Assembly: GCF_029227915.1 (NCBI RefSeq)
Contig: NC_079887.1
Coordinates: 6,820,001-6,884,000, forward strand
Direction of reading: 5' to 3'
Length of the DNA: 64,000 nt
DNA from: Hydractinia symbiolongicarpus
Lineage: Eukaryota > Cnidaria > Hydrozoa > Anthoathecata > Hydractiniidae
In this document: positions 40,901 through 51,241 of the stretch, piece after piece
Position numbering within the stretch: position 1 is the stretch's first letter
Layout of the letters: each line of letters begins with the position of its first letter
Notes under the pieces: model-generated
What the model was told of the DNA's origin: nothing
Database searches by the model: none
What the model saw: only the letters and a program-made list of their open reading frames with translations
Made by a program: the position numbers and the translations under genes

Positions 40901-43900
40901 TGGTCATTAAAAATACGGATGTAGGGGGCATGATTAAACTACCTTCAGCAACTGTCATCAAAATGAACCTACCTGCATCTTCCGACGTTTCCTCATCTTC
41001 CTTCAGTGGCCACGTCAAAGTTTACGAGCAACCAAAAGTTAGTCAAGTTAAAATCCAAAACAACTCATTGTCTTTTGAAATTGATATTAATTTCTTAAGA
41101 CAAGATAAGTTGAAGATGAACGTAACTGCTTCTTTGGCATCCATAGATGAGGAAGATCCAATTAATTTTAATTTTGAAAACAAATTTCATTCACCAAGCT
41201 CGTTAGTGTCTGATATCAATCAAAAAGTTGCTCAACGTCTTGATATTATGGACAGCAGAATAAAATCAAGAGAGATGTTTACCCTATCTTACCAAAATCG
41301 CACATCAAGAATTGCCAACGAGAATGCTGAAAGATTTGGCAATAGCACCAAAAAGGTGATGTCCCTGCAGAGTCAACTTGGAGCTCTTGTAAATAATATT
41401 TCTATAACTGAAAAAGTTTATCAAATGAAGAAAAAAGAATTGAACTCCTCCTTCGCAGCACATTCACTTACCAAGGAACAGTTGGAAATGAAATCTAAAC
41501 TGTTAAACAGTTGCCGTCCCAAACTTTGCATACCAAAATGTATACCAGGAATTACTATTAATATATGCCAATCTAAAAGGTTTGTAGGGAAAGTGCAAGA
41601 AAACTGCACCTTTGTGACAAAACTAAGGAATCGAGTTATTGTGGTACAAAGAAATGAAACCAAAAGTTATACAACCTTCAGTAAATATAAACATTGTAGT
41701 CGAAAATGCCCTCCTTTGACTGGCTTCTTTAAAAAGCTTTTTGGTAAAAGGAAAAAGCGGGGTATAGTCAAAGCTATAGCTGTACCAGCATTAACTGCCT
41801 TATTTCATAAAATGGGAGGCACAGAGGGAGCACTGGGTGCTTTCGTTGGTGGAGTTGCTTTAGGACCGGCTGGAGCAGTTATAGGTGGGATTATCGGGAG
41901 CATATTTGGTTCATGTGATGAAGAATGCAGGTTAGTGCTCATACCACGTACTGCATATTATGAATCCACAACACCAGAAAAAAGAATAAAAAAAGAACAG
42001 TACTTTGAATCGATGTGCAAGATTGACGTCAGGAATTTTTTTAACGGGTTCAATCCGGCTGAAGTATGTTCTCAACACAACAACTGCTCCAATTTATCAG
42101 AAGATGTTAGATGCATAAACAGAAACATTGAATGCAAGAGAATCCAATCCAATCTGTCTTCCATTATATCGAGTCCAAGCTATGACGATGCTTACAGGTC
42201 ATTTATCAAAACGTCTGCATTGTTGGATCTTCTCAAGATGAGGCAGAGTATTTTAACTAAACGTTTACGGAATGCACAAAGCGATCTCGAAATCTCGAAA
42301 GGTGCATCTTTACAAGCAAACCAGTCAAAAGAATTAGCAGATAAAGCAAAACTAGACTTTAACAATTTAATAAAACGAGAACGCAAACTTATCGCCGCTC
42401 ACATGAAACATCGAAACAACGGTTCAGTTTTATTGGTCACAGATGTTAAATTTAGATTCGCTTATATTGATGGGATGAAATTCCCAAGGCGTTTTGTACT
42501 TGATGTGGAGTATAAAAATCTTGTTTCAGCTGCAACTCAATTCACGACAATGTTTATTGCACCTGAATATTTTGCCAGCATTGAGGACGCTGCTAGAATG
42601 CTTATAAAAAATGCAATTCAATCGATTCCTAACAACAGAAGAAAACGTCGATCAATATCAATTCCTGCTGTATCTCAGCTCCAGCAAAAATGTTTAGACA
42701 TTGAGACGTCTGCTGTTGAAATATATGATATAGCAACATCTTTAGCTGAGAAAATCAAACAAGCCGAGAGCACGCGTAGCAGATTTGTGAGTGACTCAAA
42801 ACATGGCGAGAGAGAGGCGCTTAGTTACACTACTAAGCTTCAAACAAGCGTGTCCAACGCATACGAGTGCAACGCAACACACTGTGATGAAGATATAAGG
42901 CAGCTAATGGTGGATATATCTGTAGACATAAATAACCAAAACAGAGAAAGTGATGCGCCATCATGGAACGAGACACTTCAGCAGTTTTTTACTAATTTTG
43001 AATTTAAAACAAATGCTCGAGGAAACTCCAAATGTGTCAACTTTTTGGACTGCGTGACGTATCATTTAGATAAATTAGACGAGCTAACACAGTATGAAAA
43101 CACGTCTTTGGCAAAGAAAGTCAGAGATCACCTTCAAATATGGAATAACACTATTTTAACATTGTTTAACGATCAGCCGTCGTTTGAATTAGCTAAAACA
43201 CTATCACGTGGTTTCATGTCAACTTTCCATGAAGTAAACCCTAGAGATATATTTTGTGGTGAAGCACCTAAAATAAAAAGACTTTTGTCTGGCAACATAA
43301 ACAAAAAAATTGGTGAAAAGTTAACGCTGGTGATAGATGTGGAAGAAACAGTGCATGGGTATGAGATCATTTGGAAAAAGAACAACTTTGTAATAGGTAA
43401 CGAATACGCAAAACAGTTGATGGTTAAAATAACCGATGCAAAATCTACCTTTTATTCATGTGAAGTCACCAACGTATTCGGAAGCACCTACTGTGGAGAA
43501 GTGTTTGTGAATGTTTACACAAAACCAGAAATTACTAGCCAACCAGAGGACGTCACAGCATATGTACACTCGCCGGAGAAAAGATTTGTAATCTGTAATT
43601 TTACAGGTTTCCCAGAACCTACCATACAATGGGTCTTCAGGAATTTTACCAGCAATGAACATGAAGTTCTGCCAACTAAACGCTCCTCATTGCTAATATC
43701 AACACGTTCAACTGAAAACTCTGGTTTTTATTTTTGTAGAGTTCAAAACGAGCTATTTTCCGTGGAGAGCAAGGAGGCTGTTGTAAACATCATTTCCACT
43801 ACCATGGCAGTAGAACGCACTAAATTATATTTTACACTCAATCTGATTCCTGTCACGTCAAGAACAAGAAGGAATATCAATAATGACGTTGAAATATCCA

Positions 43901-46353
43901 CAAAACTTACAAGTGAAGAAAAATTAAACATTATCCATGCGCTCACCAAAGCAATGGATACGACAGAATCGTCAATTAGAGATTTAGCCTACACTAAAGT
44001 TGCTAATGGAAGTGCTGAAGTATCTTTTGTTTTGTATGGCAAAAATCTGACTGATAATTTAACAAGACTAAATCCTGGAGAATCTTGGGATTCTTTGGCA
44101 AATAAGATGACAGAAGATAGAGGACATTTACTTGGTAGACCAATTCTTCTTTATTACAATGCCAATAACACAATGTCCTTTGTAATCGGTGGAAAAAATG
44201 TTTCGGTTAATCCGGAAAGTATTGAATTTGAAGGAATGGAAGTTGCATGTAAACAAGGCCAAGTTGTTTTGGAAAACGGGATCGTGTGCGGTAAGTGGAA
44301 TACTGTATATTTTTAACAGTCTCAAAAATTGTGGCCTATCTTCTTATGGCTTTTAAAGTGTTGAAACATTAAGCATTTTCAACACAAGGCATTGACTTCC
44401 ATCTTATTGTGTCGACTTTAGTAAAAACATAGACGTTTGAGAGGAGAAATGAAATCTTATTTAGAAGGATACTTTACACCACATTAATTTAATCATCATA
44501 GAAACGACATGGAACGCTAAATATTTGACACAATTTTTGAACACATCTTTAATCCAGAGTCTTCTTATTTATTTAGCTGACTGTCCTGCTGGAACAAGGT
44601 TCGATGGTGCCAATCAATGTACTGAATGTGAGAAAGGCACATATCAGCCAATGCCTGGACAATCCACTTGTCGCCCATGTCCGGCAGAAAACATGACAAC
44701 ACCATCTAAAAAATCAGTATCTGTCAAACAATGTCTCTTCTCTGAAGGTATGATAACATGTTTATCACATGTTTATCACATGTTTATCATATGTTTATAA
44801 CATGTTTTTCACATGTTTAAATTATTACAGGTTTAAGCCTTTAAAAGTTCTAGTACGGTGCAGAAAATCAAGTGATATTTATGTATTAAGTTTTAAGAAA
44901 TATTTAAGGCAGAAGTGCATTCGGTCAAAAATAAACAAACAGTAATTGTATTTGTGGACACCTTGAACATCTCACTGGTACTCCGTGTTCTTTCTTGACT
45001 CTTTCTAATCAAAGCATACTTGCAGTGAAGTTTTAATCAAGGATACTTATGCATCATAATGTTTTAATCGTATCAAGAGATCTTCAAAAATGAATAACAT
45101 TTTAAAGGAAATTTCACTTCTCTAGGTTTTGCGTTTAGTAGAAATGATTATCACAGTTGTGTTATGGATAAAAAAATATTTTGTGTTTGTTATTTTAGCT
45201 CCCACAACATCTATTCCGGCAATAACAAAAACACCTCGTATTGTTCCTGCTGCAGACGAAAAAAAAGATAATGATGCTCTAAAGATTATCATTCCAGTAG
45301 TGGCAGTTGTGGTGATTTTGTTGATTGCTGGTAACTTTTTTACTTTTCTTGTAATATTTATCTATCTTTTGTTTATTTATTTACTTACTTAATTATTTAT
45401 TTGTCTGATTGTCTGTTTGTTTATTTGTTTGTTGTTTGCTTTTTCACTTCATGATTGTTTCTCTGTTGTTTGTTTGTTTGATTTTGGATTATTTGTTTGT
45501 TCGTTTTCATTTGCTTACTTAATTGTTTGAATTTTTTGTTGATTTATTTTCACAAACATTAACTCAATATCTGCAATCTATGGTATTAAAGGTATTAAAA
45601 TCTAAAAAAATCAAGGCTCCAAATGCAAGCAAAATCTTTTTGTTAATTTTCTACTCCGTTATAAACTGATGTTATGTTTTATTTTTATGTACGTCTAGTC
45701 GTCGTTATTACTCTCGTACATTGTCGGCGTAAAAAAAAAAATCCACAAAGGACTAATTCCAAGTGATGGATGCATTAATAAAAATATTCAACTTAAATCG
45801 CTACTTCTACTTTAGTTTTCGAGTAATGTCTATTATTTTTATTCATCCAGCTATCATCATTCTTTACATATACTGCCGACGTAAGGAAAACGTGAAAGAA
45901 GCTCCAGATCCAAAAGATGGACATGCCAATCCAACATTTGAAACATTCAACAATGAGTCAGATGACACTTTGGAAAATCCTTACGATATCTGCGGTGAAA
46001 AAGGAGCTACAGCTGTGACGGCAACCGAAAATGATTATGACAATCCACAGAAGATAAAACAGGAAAAAGCGAACAAGCGCCTGTCTGCTGTACCCAATTT
46101 ATATGAAGTAGCTGATGGCGGAATTGCTTTTGCAAATCCTATCTTTCGCGATCGCTCCCTGAAATCGAATTCAGCAGAATATGACCACTTGGGTCAAAGA
46201 ACTGACACTGTTAAATCAAGAAACAGTTCTTCCCATTATGAACATGCTTTCTTTCCACTTAAAAGAAATCCAGGAGATTCTGTGTCTGATAAAATAACTG
46301 AAAATAATGAAAAGACACCAGTGTACGACAACCCAGACACTTGCGAAACATAA
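31952..46353 (+). CDS. Giant EMI/EGF/sushi/Ig single-pass receptor, novel architecture
   Basis: Seventeen exons: 31952-32034, 32176-32310, 32810-32913, 34387-34479, 34782-34904, 34979-35131, 35245-35367, 35463-35585, 36216-36335, 36475-36618, 37051-37173, 37738-37911, 38012-38200, 38771-44290, 44577-44747, 45199-45330 and 45851-46353 (8,013 nt, 2,670 aa). After exon 3 all introns are phase 1. Order: signal peptide; EMI-like domain ending [13 protein letters not shown]; a compact EGF ([10 protein letters not shown]); seven EGF repeats, several calcium-binding type (DINEC, DIDEC, DVDEC); two sushi/CCP modules; another EGF (NPCFHSGVC). Then come about 1,450 unrecognised residues, two Ig-like domains (about 2060-2240), an SEA-like stretch, a GCC2/GCC3-type Cys module (2403-2460), one membrane span ([13 protein letters not shown]) and a 155-residue tail. 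The central part has basic cleavage sites near 1559 (GKRKKR), 1851 (RRKRR) and 2260 (RTRR). Tail motifs include NPTF, NPIF, YDNP twice and YDHL. EMI plus EGF plus such a tail suggests a CED-1/Draper/MEGF10-like engulfment or adhesion role; that is inference. Confidence 0.82.
33719..33821 (+). repeat. tRNA-like sequence inside a 16-bp inverted repeat
   Basis: GTTCATCACTAACATA (33719-33734) and its exact reverse complement (33806-33821) enclose a GC-richer segment with an A-box-like TAGTGTAGTGCGG and a B-box-like GGATCGAATCC (33778-33788). The T-stem and acceptor stem do not pair properly, so this is not a functional tRNA gene; a SINE head or tRNA-derived fold-back element is more likely. Lies in the intron before the first EGF exon of the receptor. 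Confidence 0.45.
34209..34226 (+). repeat. Poly-C run, 18 bases
   Basis: Eighteen consecutive C in a receptor intron, about 160 bases upstream of the first EGF exon. The + strand is C-rich, so the transcript would carry the C run. Confidence 0.9.
44752..44818 (+). repeat. 11-bp tandem repeat next to a splice donor
   Basis: About six copies of an ACATGTTTATC-type unit begin four bases after the donor GT of the GCC2/GCC3 exon (44748) of the receptor. The unit contains the palindrome ACATGT. Confidence 0.75.
45346..45500 (+). repeat. Degenerate (TTTR)n tetranucleotide tract
   Basis: Mixed TTTA, TTTG and CTTA units over about 150 bases in the intron after the transmembrane exon of the receptor. 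Confidence 0.7.
45699..45766 (+). CDS. Candidate alternative last exon of the receptor (short tail)
   Basis: After an acceptor GTACGTCTAG, a phase-1 reading frame continues from exon 16 as [20 protein letters not shown] then SK and a TGA at 45764-45766. The main last exon (45851 onward) begins [20 protein letters not shown], so both complete the same membrane span and then place a CRRK basic stop-transfer sequence. This suggests exon duplication. Use of this exon would give a receptor with about 13 cytosolic residues and none of the tyrosine motifs. An acceptor and a conserved frame are visible, but usage is unproven and it could be a decayed duplicate. No AATAAA follows before the next exon. 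Confidence 0.5.
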
Positions 46354-46381
46354 ATGCTCTTTACTGTTACTGTAAAAATGT

Positions 46382-46387
46382 AATAAA
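46382..46387 (+). terminator. Receptor polyadenylation signal
   Basis: AATAAA 29 bases after the stop of the long-tail exon. A second AATAAA lies near 46472. Confidence 0.6.
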
Positions 46388-49300
46388 AGTTAATTCTAGT
46401 CTACTGTATAAAAATAATTTGACTTCATTGTCAACTTAATTTTTGTAATATGTAAAAGGCAGGTAATAACACAATAAACGTAGGTGTGGATAGTCGGGCT
46501 GTTTAAAAACAGAGTCTGCAGATGTTGCACCGAATCACCGCGAACGCGAGCACACAGAAATAAAACAAGCACAGAAAAAAATGATGGATCTATACTTAAT
46601 CTAGCGTTTTTATCTTGAAATATCTCTGACGTAAAAATGCATAAAGAACTATTTAAAGACGAAATATTTCATTGTCACGAGTTTGTATCTAGGTTATGAG
46701 GAAATTGTTTCGTTAAGTAGCTATGGTTGTTGTTATAAATAGGACTTACTATCGACAGTTTGGCGCCAAATCAGTTTTGTTCTACTGTATGACTGTATAA
46801 GGAAAACGAGCTTTTATTATCTTCTCTAATTTAGAGTGGAACCCAGACCTTTTAACATGTTTATGTTTTTAAGGTATTTTGTAAATTATATAAATGTACA
46901 AGAAGGCCTCAAATCATGTTTTTTAGCGAGATCACCTTTCATCTGATAGGAATGCTTACACAATCTCGAGAATGGTTTAGACTGGCTTTGCATTATGATA
47001 AAAAAATATGCATAAATTTGTAAATAAAAAATTTCTTGTGTTTTTTAAAGTTGACTTTCCGTCAAATTCTAAACGACTCTCTCTTGATTCTGGATTCGAA
47101 TATCAGATTTGAAAAAATGTTTCGTTTTATACACGGTTGAGAAATATATTTTTATAATCATTTTCAGATAATAGACAAAGAAAATTGGAAAAGGTGTATT
47201 TCGAGATGAAAGTCAAGAAAAAAGTTTTATAATGTAAATTATTTTTAAGTTTAGATTTTATTTAAAGTTTGTTAACGGGTACTCCATGTAACATATTTTG
47301 ATTTTTTGTATTCGTTTACAATCAATATGACCTCAGGCAAACCCGACTTCAAAGTAAAACTGAATTAATTTTCAACGTAGAAATTTAAATACTGGGTACA
47401 AGGTTGCTTTCTTTTTTTTGCACGTAATTTTTTAGACTTAGTTTTTGACTTCTTTTTTTTCAAGAAAAGATAAAAGTTTTATACTCCACGACTTTTCAAA
47501 TTTGGCTTTGTTATGATGCGCGACAACATGGACTCTCAGGCTAGCTTTTTACCTTTGGTAATGTTCAATTTATGGGATCATCTTTATAAGACTAAAGTTA
47601 CATCTGTTATAATATACACCAGCTATAATAGTGTAAATTAAGAAGAAAGACGTTGCTTAAGCATCACTATAGATAGGTTTTATCCTTCACCCGCGATGCG
47701 TTATAAAAACATTTTATTAGGTCGAATTTTTTTCTATAAATAATCAACTAAAACGTATGACCTTTGAAAATAATATTTAACCGTTGGAAATTCCTTTTAA
47801 AGTATTCTGTCCTTACTTGTAGGTACTAGGTACTCGTAGCTATGCACCAAAATGGTAGGTACCATTATGATGCATAGACAAACAGCAAGCATGATATAGA
47901 TTACTCACTACATGTATCCCGATATGTTACTTACTACTGTTATATACACTAACCGCCTTACTTTTCTTTGCCTGAATTTCTTCAGTTCCCCAAGGATTTT
48001 GCGTGACAAATCCTCGTAAATGCAATGGATAACTTTTATACTGTTTAACAGACAAACAAATGGATAGACAAATAGATAACAAGTAAGCAAGATCTGAAAA
48101 AGATTAAAAAGGATTCTGAGAACGTTGTTCTTAATAAAACGAAAAAAACATTTTTCTTAATAAGCCGTATTTCGTTATACTCATAAATATATATTTACAC
48201 TTCACCATCATGAATATAGGTTTCTTACCTCGCATACGTAAAAAATATAAATACAGTTGTTTGCGTGGCATATATATTATCTTTTTATATATTTATTACT
48301 TTCAATATACACATTATTTACAACATGTAATGCAATTTCCAGCATTGCTATAACGACCAACATATTTTCATCATAAACTTTCAGACTAACATCAGTCGCA
48401 TTGTTGACAAAAAATGTGGCTTAATTCGATAAGTTTTGTTAATCATCAATAACTTTCGTGTATCGCTCGCAATTCTGAATACCGTAAAAGTAATGCGAAT
48501 AAGAACAGTACGGTTCAATCGCGGTGCAGTTTAACGTTTTTGAATGTAAATATTTCCACTGTGACGACGACACGACGTTACGTTTACTTTTCACGTCGTA
48601 CTTCTCCATTCTTTTTGACGGCAAACATGAATTGTTGTGTCTTTCGGTGTCCATTCTGTCGACTATGTGCTTAGTGTTACAACAAAAATAATAAAATGAG
48701 TTTCAGTTAACTTTACAAGTCTTATTTCTTAAAATATGTCGAGAGATTCAATTTTTATAAATCCTCCAACACTTTTCTTTACGTCTTAAATTTGTCTTTA
48801 TTTTGATCGTTATAAATAACATGGACGACTTCTCGAGCAAATGTTATTTGTACTAAGTGTTGGTAGCGGGCTGACTTTCTATGGTCCCACATATGACAAA
48901 AGACTCTTACCGCAATGATGTCACAAATCACGTGACTTTAAAAGGTTATCTTTATATGTCAGTATCTCTTTCGCATATTGGTTTCCGTTTGCGAAATCAA
49001 CATCATTCTGTTACTTTTCCTGTGGTAATTTTTCCTCCCTCCTTCGTGTTGCTTTTTTAATGTATAATCTTAATCACCTCTTTTAATTTCCCATGTAGCG
49101 TATATTAAGTCCCAACGGGTAAGTGGTGTAAAGGTTACAAAGGTTATTTATACGTAGGCGCCCACTTTATAATTCCGTTTGTACCACAAGACGAAAGAGC
49201 GATACGTAACACGGGTTTCCTTTCACCTGAGAAACTTTCTGATTAACGTGAACAAGGCCTACTCGCCACCTTGAAAACGCTTATTCTTGTGACGTCATCT

Positions 49301-50338
49301 TTACTTTAGAGGATTTGTAATGAGAACTTCGCAATCTTTGGTGTAGGCACTTATCAAGCTCACATGGTTGGGAACAAGAAAGCGACAAAAAAGGTTATAC
49401 TCATTCTCGTCACCAGAGTTTCTTGGCACCAGAGTCCTTGTTAAGGGGCAAGAAAAAATGTTCTGGGAACGAGGTTGGGTTTAAATTAAAATTTTAAGGC
49501 ATATTTTCGTATCATTGTATGGATAAACTTTTGTTGAACATCCATTTCCGAAACTCGAAACTCGTTTTTACCGTAAAACAAGAAAGTGAAGAAACGAGCT
49601 TGCAGACCTTCAGTTTCTACTTTTTCACATTTCACGGAACACATTATTTACTTTAACGTTACATCAGTAGTGACATCATTTTAAAGGCTATGTGACGCAT
49701 ATCAAGGAAAATAAGGATATTCCCATGTTTGTGGGAAATCTCATATAGTGAAATTATTTTTGTTATCATGGGAAACTTTTATGTAAGTTTATCCGTCATT
49801 TCACTTTCAGTTTGAAAGCTTCTTTTCCACTTACTGATATGTGAAAGCGAAAAGGTCTGGGAACGTGATTGCCTGTTATTTGAATTACACTTCGAAAGAG
49901 TGATTTGTTGGGACGCGCTCTTGTAGGCACAGTGAACGTTTCCGTTTTTGACTAAATTTGGAGCTAATGAAAAGAGCATACAGAAGGAGGTGTTATATTT
50001 CTATCTCACCTAAACACCGTTTTAGGCCAAAAATTGGTCCTAAAATTAAAACTATTGTTTCAACAAAATTCAACACACTAAGTAAATCATGTCAAGTATA
50101 GTGATATAAAAACATTAATTCGTTGTCAACTAAATCCGATGCCTTAGAAAGTTTCATGATAATTTGTTTTTGATTTTTTTGGTTTGATATTTGGTTTTAA
50201 AAAATGGGACATTGTTTGCCTTTTTTACCATAGTTTAATTTTCTAACAGACTTTTTACTGTTATCCAAGCGCAAGCATTTGATTGTTATAACGAATGTTA
50301 AAGAATTCAAAGGAAAAAGAAAATCAGGTTCGGTTGTT
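46388..50338. other. Intergenic region, mostly without genes
   Basis: AT-rich with scattered unrecognised ORFs. Holds the candidate minus-strand exon at 48439-48654 and, near 49462-49477, a fragment (CTGGGAACGAGGTTG) matching one arm of the palindromic elements at 6794 and 18740. Nothing else is supported. Confidence 0.45.
48439..48654 (-). CDS. Possible last exon of an unrecognised minus-strand gene
   Basis: A 71-codon frame starts at an ATG one base after an acceptor-like GTCGACAG and ends in TAA. Its codons are richer in G/C at third positions than the neighbouring DNA. The product is hydrophilic with four Cys (NNSCLPSKRMEKYD, TLNCTAIEPYCSYS, IQNCERY). A TTTATT (AATAAA on the minus strand) lies near 48292-48297, about 145 bases after the stop. 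I found no upstream exon or signal peptide. It may be an exon of a small secreted protein or simply chance. Confidence 0.3.
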   Translation of the reverse strand: MDTERHNNSCLPSKRMEKYDVKSKRNVVSSSQWKYLHSKTLNCTAIEPYCSYSHYFYGIQNCERYTKVIDD

Positions 50339-51152
50339 TTATTTAACTCGTTTGCCCCTCCAATACACAGCTTGTTTTTTTTCACCCGCCAGCAACTCGC
50401 CCGCAGATCTTCGAACTTGTTTTCGTTCTTTCCTATGTGCCTTGATTTCTTCTTCTTTCGACACGTCTCGCTTATTTTTCGCCACTTTAAAAGTCATCTC
50501 GCGACTGCCGAGTGCGGTGCCAGATTCGTGAATCACGTCATTGCCAATATCGTCCCTTATTCTTTCGCCCAGTGCTAATGTGTTTCGCCTCTTAGCGTTG
50601 TTCCGTTCATATTGCTCACCCTCAAGGGAATACAACTTAACTTTGTCAGCGTGACGTGACGCTTTCTTTCTCACTTTTTCAGTTTTTACTTCGTTCCACA
50701 AATTAGCATCCTCGTCTGAACCACTATCGATCTGGTCATCATCCGAAGCAGCCTCTCTTAGTCGACGTTCTTTCTCTTGCTTCGAGATAACAGGATGAAG
50801 CAATCTATACTCTTCGCTTTCGACATCAACTTGAAAATCACGGTTGGTAAACATTGCGGCGAAACGATCGTCATTTAAAGGATTGGCAATACCTGGTACA
50901 GAAAGAAATCAGGGTTACGTCATTTAAGAAATAAGCATTATCTGCCCAGCACAAGACTATAGGCTGTTTTTGCCAAACTCTCCTAAGTTTATATTTATCT
51001 TTAGATTTTTAAACACTGCAACGTTAAACCAACGCCCATTAAGGTGGCTGCTATAAGGGCAGACAGGGAGGTGTTCTTCAAGAAAGAAGCAAACTGCAAA
51101 ATTCATAGCACAAACCGGCAAACAAAAGAGGAAACAACAACAACAACAATAT

Positions 51153-51241
<89 letters not shown>

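Noticed and set aside
50957-51241. Minus-strand poly-Leu open frame
   Set aside because: It is the translation of the (CAA)n microsatellite within the NOL10 intron.
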